Below are positions 10,689 to 23,000 of a stretch of DNA of 64,000 nucleotides, piece by piece. The stretch is from Mycoemilia scoparia (lineage: Eukaryota > Kickxellomycota > Kickxellomycetes > Kickxellales > Kickxellaceae). The position numbers and the translations under genes were made by a program. Location: positions 1-64,000 of the forward strand of contig JANBPU010000003.1 of NCBI GenBank assembly GCA_027575805.1. Direction: 5' to 3'. The notes beneath the pieces were generated by a model, which saw only the letters and a program-made list of their open reading frames with translations, had not been told where the DNA came from and did not search any database. Each line of letters begins with the position of its first letter. Position 1 is the stretch's first letter.

Positions 10689-11981
10689 TTCCCTCTCTTT
10701 CTTTCTATCACTCCCTATCTCTTTCTATCTTCCTGCCTTGGCATATACTAGGAAATATCAGAATATTCTCAACTAATGCATTTTATAACCCCTCATATAG
10801 TATGCACGAAATCTTTCCTTTTGCATTTACTTGAATCATAAGCCAGTGTATAAAAATAACAACGGCAACGGAACTCGAGATAACAATTAATAGAAGAGAA
10901 TCTACACTATACCTGCATGTATGGCCATGATAATTGGGCTATAGGCAAGGGGAATAGAGAGATGGACAAAGCAGGGGACCCAAAAGAAAATGGATACACA
11001 CATTTCGTTATGTCATTGTCTGTTATGCGTGTGACTCCAAAGAGTTACTCGACTCCCATGTTCATTGGTCTTTATCGAATAAAAGCCATAGCTACAACAG
11101 TGCATTTTAACATGCAAAACTACCATATGTTCTAATAATAGCCCAAATCATGATGGGACAAGCTCCGCTTTGCATACTCTTGAGCCTCTTTGCTGCCACG
11201 GAATGGATGATCCCTCAATACACTCACGCTCCCTCTCTCCTCCACAAAAGTAACGTTTGTTTAGAGATTTCTGGGAAAATGTATCCAACATTATTGCTGT
11301 TCCTAAAAACCTATCAATGGTAATAATAATGTTTGTGACATGTATTCACATGTGCCGCAATATGTGTTCACTTTTCTATGCCTTGAACCAGTGTGATAAA
11401 TGTAGACCAAGCAATGGCTGCTGTTTGCATAATATATGTGTGCGATGTAATGCAATGGTATAGTAGTAGAGAACATCCGCACATCCACTTTCGCACTCAC
11501 AAGCACAGGCACACAAATGCCCATCGCTCGCCGGACCGAGCTTCTAAGTATTTTCCTCCCTCCCCCCATGTCCACAAACAGCAGCATATCTACGCTGGAC
11601 CAGAATAGTGTTTTATTAGCGGTTCATGCGCAACATCATACCTCTTGCTGATCCCTAGTCAATCCAAGAACAACACATAGCATTATCATTTGCTTATTTT
11701 GTCTCTCACAAAGGTTATTACAAAACAAAGGAGCTCATGGATATTACAAATACAGTAAAATGTGTTAGATAAAATTGTAGGTGTGAACACGGAGAAAATA
11801 GCAATCGTGTGGTTGTGTGTGTTTGTGTGGGCTCTAAAGATCAAAGATCAATATATGCAGGAAGGGGTTTGGTTTACTGAATCCTTGGCAGTTCTGGCTG
11901 GCGAATAATAACAATCGTCTTAAAAGCTGTCACGGCTCAATATGGGCTATGGACTTTGGTTTATGCAGAAACAGCAACGAA

Positions 11982-12153
11982 CTATCTCTCAGCAGAAGAT
12001 CCTCTACCATCAGGCTTATTGTAATTCTTGCTAGCTGCTGATTCTGTGGCTGAAAAATTGGTTGGGAGCAGTGTACTTGCTTCGTCGGACCCCATGTCGC
12101 TGCTTGCAGGTACATGTGTTTCTATCGCTTGCACATTACTCTCGTCTTGAATT

Positions 12154-12197
<44 letters not shown>

Positions 12198-13562
12198 TTC
12201 GTGACCAGTCTGTGCTCGCTTGCCGTACCGGTCCCGGTGCAGATGTGCATCGAACAGATCCGTGCTTCCGGCTTCCAAAAGTTCTTTGGCAATTGGATCT
12301 TCTTCTGTGTAGTCTGGCGGCAAGGGGTAGTTGCGATTTTCATCTATGCTTCTGCCGCCATTGGCATTGGGAGGAGCATTGCCACTGCGTCCAGGCTGAT
12401 CCCCAATGGCGCCCTCTGGGAAGGAAGCATCATGAGCTATTGGATAGACATCGTCATCAGTAGGAATCAAAGATGAATTTTGCAAAGGTGGTCGATGGTT
12501 GGAACTAATACCTGTTTCCAAAAGAATCGTGTCTTCGTCCATGCCATACATCGGGGGTGGCGACTGTGCGCCCTCAATCGGTGCAAACCCCCAGCGCTTG
12601 ACATTGGCCTCAATAAACACAAAGCCCCGCTGCCCAAAGTTGGCACTAAACGATGATGGCCCGTCGGAAGAAATTGTTGGGAACATGTCGTACATCATGC
12701 CTGAAAGCAGCGTGCGGAATTTGCGCCCATTACGTGTAAACCACACATAGCCGCTGTGCGGCTGGTACCCAATGCCCACGATATCGCCTGCAAAGCACTG
12801 CTCGCCAACCGGAATAGACGTGAACTGGTAGCTTTTGTTGACAATCCCATTGTTGACTGAGTACCCCACAGAGTGCTTGTTCCATCCAGCCATTCTCCAT
12901 GTGGGGTATGGCTTTGTTGCTAGGCCTATCCACATATTCACGTCATTGGGCTTCTCTGTGATCTTGACCTCGAAATAATATACAGGATTTGTCTTTGGAA
13001 TTGGCAGGTTTGTTTGCACGCAGTTATCGCCACCCATGAAAAGGACTTCTGTTTTTCCCTGCAACAAAGCATTCACGTCCAAGTTGACCGTAAACTCCCA
13101 AGCATCTACTCCTTTTTCAAAGATCTCTACTTCCTGCTCAGGTGTTATATTTGTGCTGATACTGCCGCATGGATGCTGTCTCTCGAACTCCCTAGCCATC
13201 TCGTAGTTTTGCCTCGAATTATCGTCGGGCAACAACCGCCGTATCTGCTCGTCGCTCAACTCGACATCACTAAGCGATAAATCTCCCAGGCGACTGGCAT
13301 TCTGTACGCAGAAGTAAGTTATAAGCGTTATTAAAAATACACCGAATACACCGCCTATGACGGCCAATGCTATTATCACGCCGTCCTTGAAATCTTCAAA
13401 CCCGTCGTCAATATCATCATGCGGCGGTGGTATAAGCGGTGTGTTCCAAGAAAAAGACCCACCAGGTCTTGGCGGAGAGGCAATACATGTCTGAATTATT
13501 GTGCAGATAATGGCCGTGATAGAAATTGGATAGAGTCTGGCCCCTGGCATTTTATTTATCAT
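11982..13562 (-). CDS. Ssh4/Ear1-like SPRY-domain membrane adaptor for Rsp5-type ubiquitin ligase
   Basis: Unspliced, 526 aa from the ATG at 13560-13562; a second ATG four codons on is equally possible. An N-terminal hydrophobic stretch is followed by a strong membrane span near residues 60-88 (IIALAVIGGVFGVFLITLIT). A SPRY domain follows at about 150-320 (VYYFEVKI, IGLATKPYPTWRMAGW, VGIGYQ, VWFTRNGRKF). After it come two PPxY motifs, PPMY near 335 and PPDY near 415, the sites by which this family recruits the WW domains of Rsp5. In yeast, Ssh4 and Ear1 have this order (TM, SPRY, PY) and sort cargo into the vacuolar degradation pathway at endosomes. The C-terminus has a His run directly followed by a Gln run (DNA 12160-12202), a likely unstable simple-repeat insertion. 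Confidence 0.85.
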
Positions 13563-14489
13563 GGCTCTCAATTTGCGCTTCTTTGTGTGCGTGCGTGTGT
13601 ATATATATATGCGCGTGCGCTTGAATGCAGTGTATTACGTGTGTGCAATTTGTTAAAATGTGCAAAATTGAGTGCTGCTTTGGTCAACTGAAAATCTCAA
13701 GAACAGCTGGGTTTCTGGAATGTGTATATTGAATTATAAATGCTGTGTTTGAGGAATTTTCAGCTAAAAGGTGTTAGTAAGGCAAATTAAAGTAGGGTAA
13801 CAGGGAAGGGAGAAAACAATATAACGCAAGGGGATGATATTGTAAAACTTAAAAGAAGGGCAAAAAGGTTGGCGAGTGGGCGTGATTGAGAGGCTGAAGA
13901 CAAATAAGGCTGAAGCCAAGAAACTAGACTCTGCCATTAATTGTTTTAAACTTAGTAGATAATGTGAACAAGTGACGCAAGTCACCCCAAAAGCCGATTT
14001 AACATGAGCTTGCCATGGCAACTACTACCTAGAGCCAAGGCTATGTCTTGTTTACTTTGGGTGCTTTTAATGAGCTGTCGCCATTACTTTGCTTGTGCTG
14101 GAGTGTTAGGTTTGCTACTGATACGGTTGAGCAGTTATATTGTCAAGGCCTGAATCAAAAGGTAATGAACCAAATAGATTTTCATTCTGTCTCTTTCATA
14201 TCAATGCCCCTTTGGTATTTCCTCTTCACCTTTTTTTGATAACAGATACAGATTACAAAGAAATAAAAAACAACCAAAGATTTACTTGAAAACAATGGCT
14301 TGAGGTCCAAATGCCACACCGCTTCTCATAAAGCTTTAGAAGCTATATAAAATCTAAACCTGAAAACTTCATGAGACCGAATAATCAAGATTCTAGCAAT
14401 TCCCCAGTAGCAGCTAAATATGCAAGGTTAGTAAATAATTCATCTATTCAAAACACGTAAATATATTAAAAAAGTTTAAATGGTCTAGT
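13563..14489. other. Intergenic region (promoter of the Ssh4-like gene)
   Basis: No supported gene. An alternating purine-pyrimidine GTGCGTGCG/TATATATATG tract lies at 13586-13618, just upstream of the start of the minus-strand gene. Confidence 0.55.
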
Positions 14490-15164
14490 CTAAAAGCTTA
14501 ATGCAGATGTTGGGTTATTAAGTTGTTTAGATGCTTGGGATTGCTGCTTGCTGTCCAATGTTGCTTTGATTGCTCTGTATTTAAACCTAGTAGACTTTAC
14601 AAGGTCCTCAACATTGCTATTCTCTTCGTTGCTCTCAGGTATGTCCTGACAGAGTTTAACCAGTTGCTCTAACTGTTTTACCATCCTACAAGACAACAAA
14701 ATCAACGGGGTTGACATTAAAATTTTGACTGTAGCATTCTTATTATCCTGATCCACATATTTCCGGCTAAATAAGGTTCTTGGCATTCAAGTATTTATAT
14801 GGCTGCGCCACTACTCTACTCTACTCTACCTTGGCGAAAGTTTGTTTGGGTATATTTTGTTGAATGCTAACCATGCTTGGCCCCAGCCTATGTATTTACC
14901 GATCTCCTTTCCAAAGTCGTATCCATATTCGGCTCCCATCTCCCGACCCTCAAGGATTCCTGCTTTTCTCCCATCGTTGGTTCCCAGCCTAAATCCGTTC
15001 TTTTCAAACCTGGATATCATCAACAATACACAAAGTTGTTTTATTATTGGCCTTTGAAGTATGTAGCTTCAAATATAATCGACTGTATCTTCTCTCTGCT
15101 ATAATGTTACATACTCTTCCTCTATATTTATTACTTGGTCCCATTCATCCTCGCTGTTAACCAT
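14490..15164 (-). CDS. LTO1: Lto1 (ORAOV1) adaptor for Fe-S assembly on Rli1/ABCE1, 3 exons
   Basis: Spliced model, 142 aa. Minus-strand exons: 15115-15164, 14827-15009, 14490-14685; the phases close. Exon 1 is acidic (MVNSEDEWDQVIN). Exon 2 carries an uninterrupted deca-GX3 motif: ten glycines at every fourth position from GFRL to GKYIG, the family signature. Then come WLAFN and a C-terminal helix pair (QLEQLVKLCQDIP). In yeast, Yae1-Lto1 bridges the cytosolic iron-sulfur targeting complex to Rli1/ABCE1, which ribosome recycling needs. The last residues LSF fit the C-terminal [LIM]-[DES]-[WF] signal that CIA adaptors use. Length is in range. No Yae1 is visible here. Confidence 0.9.
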
Positions 15165-15672
15165 GTTTTCTATTTTTTAGTTGTGCCAAGAAAATGTGCG
15201 GATATTTTTTGAAAGCTCTCGCTGCGCAGCATTCAACGACCTTTTTGTCTATCTACTTTAGTTATACTCCATCATTACAAATGAACGATTCATGCACTTT
15301 GAAGTGGACTTAAAATGGCCTACTCACAATCAATTATGGTTTTCCAAAAAAAAGAATTAAACAAAATAAAGTCTCAACTCAGATTTTTAGTGTGTGTGGC
15401 ATACAACTACCTCCCTAAGAGTAATAAAATGCTTAATCATTATCAATAAAGTCTCAACTCTGGGTGATTCAGTCATTTAAATTATAATAAACAGCTCTAA
15501 ATGGTATTTGATATATTGGTAAAAAGCCAATGTCTTTAATGCAACACAACTTGAATTAAAATAAATGTAAAAAAAACACGTATCTGTATGATCCCCTTTC
15601 AGGGTGATTGAGGCCAATAAGATACTCATACAATTATAGCCATCAGCACGAAAAATGAATAGATGCTTATAT
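15165..15672. other. Intergenic region between SEC72 3' end and LTO1 5' end
   Basis: AT-rich. I see no gene or repeat that I can support. Confidence 0.55.
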
Positions 15673-16308
15673 TCATAGTTTCTCCTTAACTTCTTCCAAA
15701 AGTGATTTGATCTCCTTTCCTTCTGGTTCAAAGATGGATCCAATTACTAACGTATCATATGCCTCTTTATATTGACCTAAACCGAATAATGCACGTCCCT
15801 TGCGGAAATATCCTTTGCCCCAAGCACGTCTAAGTCTAGTGACATTTTCAGAATCGCGCAATGCCTCTGTATATCTGCCCAATTCCAAATAGCAAGCCGC
15901 TCTGTTGCAATACAAAACGCTGGTTTCTTCGGAAGTGGCTTGGTTGGGATCCCATGGTGATCTTCTGAAGGAGTTGAGTAGTGCCTCGGAATATTTGGAA
16001 ATAGCTTTTTCATAATCCTTTGAACGGAACAGCGCGTTTCCTTCTTCCTTGAGCTTGGCCACCTGGTTGACGATGGCTTCGCTTGGTGGTGGGAAGCCTC
16101 TTGGTTCTACTGTTAATTGGTAGGACACCAAATTCATGAGTGAGTAGTCTACTCCGCATTCTGGACAGACCTGTTGCTTGTGTGTAGCGCAATGGAGTCG
16201 GCCATCTATGATGAGCATGTTGCTCTGGTTGGGAACCTCAAAGCTCGTCTTGTCATCTGCAACTGGGAAAATAATGCGTGGCTCGATAGGATTAGACCCT
16301 GTTGACAT
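15673..16308 (-). CDS. SEC72: Sec72-like TPR subunit of the Sec63 translocation complex
   Basis: Unspliced, 211 aa. An N-terminal segment has a short Cys/His region (CATHKQQVCPECG, about residues 40-52). Three TPR helix pairs follow at about residues 80-200 (AKLKEEGNALFRSKDYEKAI, SVLYCNRAACYLELGRYTEA, GKGYFRKGRALFGLGQYKEA). This order and length match fungal Sec72, the cytosolic TPR protein bound to Sec63/Sec62/Sec71 in post-translational import into the ER, where it can dock Hsp70 tails. There is no membrane span, as expected. The alternative is a generic TPR co-chaperone, but the Cys-containing N-terminus favours Sec72. It is divergent with NDUFS5, sharing a 417-bp intergenic region. Confidence 0.8.
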   Translation of the reverse strand: MSTGSNPIEPRIIFPVADDKTSFEVPNQSNMLIIDGRLHCATHKQQVCPECGVDYSLMNLVSYQLTVEPRGFPPPSEAIVNQVAKLKEEGNALFRSKDYEKAISKYSEALLNSFRRSPWDPNQATSEETSVLYCNRAACYLELGRYTEALRDSENVTRLRRAWGKGYFRKGRALFGLGQYKEAYDTLVIGSIFEPEGKEIKSLLEEVKEKL

Positions 16309-16725
16309 TTTCGTTTGGGGAATTAAGTTTGTGTTTGATAAATGGGCTAAATGAAAAGTGGAAAAAGTATATATGAAAAGACAATAGGGGGCTAACTTGC
16401 AACTAGCTGATGATGAATAGCAACTGACACTTTAGCTGCAATAGCTTATTTACAGTAGCACATACTAAATACGACTAATTCTACTTCTTCTTTAAGGCCC
16501 ACTAGTTCGCAGCCACATCTCAGCTAGCAAAAGCTTGAAAACCTGTTGATTACACACCTAATTTAATCACAGATTTCAAAGATTGAAATATGGTAAGGCT
16601 ATCAATGAAGTCCTGTTTGGCTTGCTGTCTATCTGTGTATTTATTAGTACTCAAGGTAATAATAAAACCTACCTAAATTTAACGCTTTTTTGTATTTCAG
16701 ATAAAGTAAAAAACGCCGACACAAC
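16309..16725. promoter_or_regulatory. Divergent SEC72/NDUFS5 promoter region
   Basis: The 417 bp between two ATGs on opposite strands must hold both promoters. Near NDUFS5, a likely 5'-UTR intron runs from the GTAAGG at about 16593 to the TTTCAG ending at 16700. Confidence 0.5.
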
Positions 16726-17153
16726 ATGGCCTCAGGATTCGGTTATCAAGGTATGGTGCTAAATGTTGCCAATTTGATGGTGGAGACATTTGAATCTGCA
16801 ATCAATCCAGAAAAGACACGCATTTTCTTATATACACAAACGCACAATCCAATTTGGCCAACAAATATTGACCTTCTGACAAAACTAACTTCTTTTTGAA
16901 AGGTCGCAATCGCTGCTTCGAATTTTGGCAAGAGTTCAAAAAGTGCTATATTTTAAGTGAGGATCCAGTTCAGAAGGACTGTGTTCCCCTTAGAGACGAC
17001 TATGTCGAGTGCCTACACAGTTTCAAGGAAATAGCCCGAGTCCAGAAGATCCAAGCTGTTGAACAGGAAAAATTAAAGAAGGGAGAGCTCAAGCCACGCG
17101 AGGAAGAGAAGCTCGATCCGAGGTTCAATTTACGCTCGCCGGTATCAGCATAG
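16726..17153 (+). CDS. NDUFS5: NADH:ubiquinone oxidoreductase 15 kDa subunit (NDUFS5), 2 exons
   Basis: Spliced model, 91 aa: exons 16726-16750 and 16903-17153. The N-terminus MASGFGYQGRNRC joins across the intron. A twin CX9C (CHCH) arrangement is intact: CFEFWQEFKKC and CVPLRDDYVEC. That is the intermembrane-space fold oxidised by Mia40, and this subunit belongs to respiratory complex I. The charged C-terminal tail (KLKKGELKPREEEK) is typical. Having it implies that the organism keeps complex I, unlike Saccharomyces and Schizosaccharomyces. The length fits the family. Confidence 0.92.
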
Positions 17154-17542
17154 TTGTTGCTCTAGATCCAAAGCTGAATTGGATTGTGCATATCTCACCA
17201 ATTTTATTGTACCTTCTTCAAACTATCCCCCTCACAACACATGTGTTCCTTTATGTCTCTGATGCGCTTTTATAGAATGTTTGGTTAGTTAGCTGTGCAT
17301 GCTATCGGATTTGAGTGTGAATAATATCATCATGGCCTAACAAAAACTAGAAATTTGTGATAAGCATAACCAAGTAAATATGTGGTGCTTTGGCCCACTA
17401 CTTGTATAGTAAACTACCACCTTGATTAGTTTCTAAGCTCTCTCACATTGATAGTTTTTAAAGTTATTAAGTAATATTATTAAAATAATAGTTGTAGATT
17501 AAAAGGATGGGATGTGCCCTGCATTAGCCAGTATACAAGAAA
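17154..17542. other. Convergent intergenic region NDUFS5/ECT1
   Basis: AT-rich 3'-UTR territory of two convergent genes. No further feature seen. Confidence 0.55.
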
Positions 17543-19516
<1,974 letters not shown>

Positions 19517-20027
19517 TAGTAAATTCGAAATATTCGCTCAAAGACAGAAAAATAATATTGTTCTTGGCATAAAAGCGGAAAAGGAGTGGTGGGTGTGATA
19601 GCATCGCTCCATGCTTGATTTGTATGAGACTCAGTGTGAGAGCGTGCGGGTCCGTTGTCCCTGTGCCTCAATGCAAGTCCTTGTAGCATGCTAAAATCAT
19701 TGGGCACAGAAGGTTCTGCCAGGGTAAGATACCAACAAGTCATTAGTGTGGTAGTGTACACTACCAACTATACCAATAGAAATAGTGATGATACCATTCC
19801 TAACAGCCGTGCCCTTTTGCTCAGCTAACTGTGCTGCTGTTCTATTCAGGACTGTCAAAATTGCCTTTTATGATCTTAGATACATAAATAGCCCCATAAG
19901 CAATTTAATCTGTGATACTGCGTCTTATGCATATACCCCTGGATTTATTATTAGTTTATTACGAGTTTACCGAATCCAAATATTCCGAAGGTCTACTGAC
20001 AGCTTGCTCTTTGTGGCTTTATATCCA
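19517..20027. promoter_or_regulatory. Divergent ECT1/APC1 promoter region
   Basis: About 510 bp between opposite-strand starts. The APC1 frame stays open back to a GTG at 19785 and an ATG at 19788, but that extension has no APC1 character, so I treat it as 5' leader. Confidence 0.45.
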
Positions 20028-23000
20028 ATGCCTCTAGCTTTGGAAGTAAAGGCACCCTCGCTCAGCGAGCAGTATCTACAAGAGCAGCACCCGACACGTA
20101 CCGCCAAAGGCTTTACCAACACCAATGCACGCCCACAGCATATCGTTGACTACTATTACCATCACACATCGCCATCAGACAATCCCTCAGATAGAAGCTC
20201 TGATGGCAGGCTTCACAAGGATGAAGCATATATTTATGAGTCAAAGATCGTTTGGTGTAAGAACGACATGTTTCTCCGCTCATTTGAGCTAGGTCAAGAT
20301 CTGCCTTCAGTTGGTATTAATGAACCAATTCATATTGAAAAGGCGTTATTTACTAGCTTTGATACCGGCGGACCGACAAAGGCGACAAAACCTTTAAATG
20401 CAAATCTTCAAACAAGAGCCTTGTGTGTATTCTTTTCGGATATGCTTAAAATATACATGGAAAATGGAGAAGTCCATACGATCTGCGTCTCATTCGAGGT
20501 ACTTGAAGCAAAACCACTATACAAAGGCATGATAATCCAAAGGAAGCTAGCAGACTATGAGAAGTCTACTAATGGTCAGTTTGACATGTTCTCGATCGCA
20601 AATACCCCTATAACCTTCAGTCTTATAAGCCCGACCGGAAAATTCAGACCTATATCGATAAGCAAGCCCACCCCTCCCTCCACACCGCATAACTCTAAAC
20701 TCTCAAAAATAAAAGGCCCCAGCTATATTAACAGAACTGATCTCAGCTCCCAGGGAAATTCTGTCGAAAAGTTTAGTGATCACGACTGTTTGTTAAAATG
20801 CACAATCAAAACACCAGAATTGGGCGCCCAGCATATCGTGTTTTATAATACAAAGAAAAAAATACATAGTGTATATCGTTACAAAATCGAGTTAGAGCCT
20901 GAGCCGACATTCAACTCAAACAAAGACCTATCTGGAAACCAAGGAAAGAGCTTTGATCATGCGCCGCCTGTGACAAGTGGGGTAAAGTGGGATCAGAATA
21001 TATCTATCAGCAGCTCTCCCTATCATATGAGAGATTCGGTAGGGGCTGGTGGTCTGTCCATCGACAGAAGGAGAACAACGATCCATGGCTCTGCCAGGCG
21101 CAGAAGCAATGCCAATTATAACCCCACAACTGCCAGGAATGATAATAGACTTTTAACAATGGGCCGCATGATGTCTCATGATTCGCCAAGCTTGAACCTC
21201 TTTCAAGAGGCATATGACTATCTTGAACCCGATACTTCTGAGGTTCTAGTATCATCCCCTGGGGGTCAATCTTATCTTGAAATATTTCCCACAAAAAACA
21301 CCGATGCATCCATCTTCACTGTGAGTGACATCTTTGGAGATACAATACTGTGTATCCATGATGGCATCAGTTCGATTTTGGGTGGGTTCTCCATTAGAGA
21401 TAAAAAATCCGTATTTGAGGTTCCCGCGACATCTGCGATTCCCATTCAAGCTACAAGAAGTCACCCTTATAATGATCTACTCTATCTTTCAAAAGAAGGA
21501 AAAATGCACCTATGGGTTGGTATTGGATCACCAATAACAATAGAGAAAATTGGACATATTCCTGAAGGCTCACGCCTGTATTCTAATTCTATTAATAAGG
21601 CTTCCATTCATCCCCCAAAAACACTAAAGGATGTGTCTCAAATGGAGCTCTCACTAACACTAAGGCCCCAGTCCCAGTTGGTGAGGTCGGTGTTAGACTG
21701 CCTGTCGTTTTGTCTTCCACATGATCTGTATGCCTCTCTTCGCACTTCATTCTTTGAAAAGCAGATCTTATCGCGTGTACTTTGTCGAAGCGAGTGGTTA
21801 AATCTAAAAAGGTTCTGGGTTCCTGACAAGGGTGAAGACAAATCTATTTCCAATTTGCACTCAGCTGCTAGAGAAGCCTTGGCTGCATTTGATCTGCCAA
21901 TTGTGTATACTTTGCATCTACTATACTTATCAATGACTCTTGACAGACAAACCTCTGCAGATGACTTGAAAAGGATAGCAGAGCTTTTGATTTCTCTATC
22001 GGCACGAAGTGGAATGCAACTTTTTTGGGATTATTACTGCTTTAATCACCCTGATCTTACATCGGATGCCCGTCTGGCCAACTTTGACTCTAAGAGCATG
22101 GCTGCAAATATCTCTCCACCTGACTTCTTGATATGGATGAAAGCAGCTTCCGAGAACAACGAAAACAAGGCCATTCCTTTTCCCACTCTTGAGGATATCC
22201 AGCAAATATTTAGTATAAATGGTGTGAATCCCTTGAAAAGATCCCATGGATACACATCTCACTTAAACTTGTCTGTCTCAGTATTCGAGATCCTTCTATC
22301 AAACGAGAATGCCAGAGAAGCCATTCTTGAGAAACTACTAGACATTGGACTTGATTGGGAATTCTTGAAAAGACTGTCACCAGGTCTTTCAATTATCTTC
22401 ATTAGTATGATCCAAAATCTTAGGGAAAATCCGTCAAAGCATTGGTCTTCAAAAATTTACGAATTCATTTATAGAAACGATATAGCACTCACTGTGACCA
22501 AGAAATCGCCACACACCAAACACCCCTTAGAAAATTCTAGATTGGACAATGACGCAACCTTACAGGCAGAGATTTCGACACCAGAAACTATCACATCGAT
22601 GAGTGAAGCCATCACAAGTGCATATGAGGGCAGCGGCACTATCAAGCAGAAACACGATGACCTAACCCCCCATGAGCTATCACAAATGCAATTCCGCAAA
22701 GATCTGCGTATCGAGGATGTAGCCAGGATGCTAAGAAGCTCTGCTCCAGCTCGCTTGAAGCTCCCCCCAAATCAACATGACGGCATGACTGAAGAGGAAC
22801 TTGACGAAGTATACAATGATTATGTTGCCATGGCTTCAGGTCGCATAATGGCTTTACCTTCTGGACGTGCTCTCTTTACATACAGCACTACAGATTTTCC
22901 TCGACACGGAAGAATGGCCATTGCACCACTAAGTCTATCCGGAAAATTTCCAGGAATGAAGACACCAAAGGATATTGACCCAGCCAAGGTTCTTCCATAC

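Larger units (their letters stand above)
8335..11981. other. 3.6-kb gene desert
   Basis: Apart from the promoter just described, I find no protein-coding exon chain, tRNA or transposon. It contains a CTCA simple repeat at 10664-10688 and several short antisense-like frames with no family signal. It could hold a non-coding RNA or a centromere-proximal or heterochromatic patch; the sequence does not decide. Confidence 0.5.

Noticed and set aside
12062..12476. Plus-strand frames opposite the His/Gln tract
   Set aside because: Antisense translations of the simple repeat in the Ssh4-like gene.
19785..20027. 81-residue N-terminal extension of APC1
   Set aside because: Starts at GTG/ATG in the divergent promoter, lacks APC1 similarity; the next ATG gives a normal-looking N-terminus.
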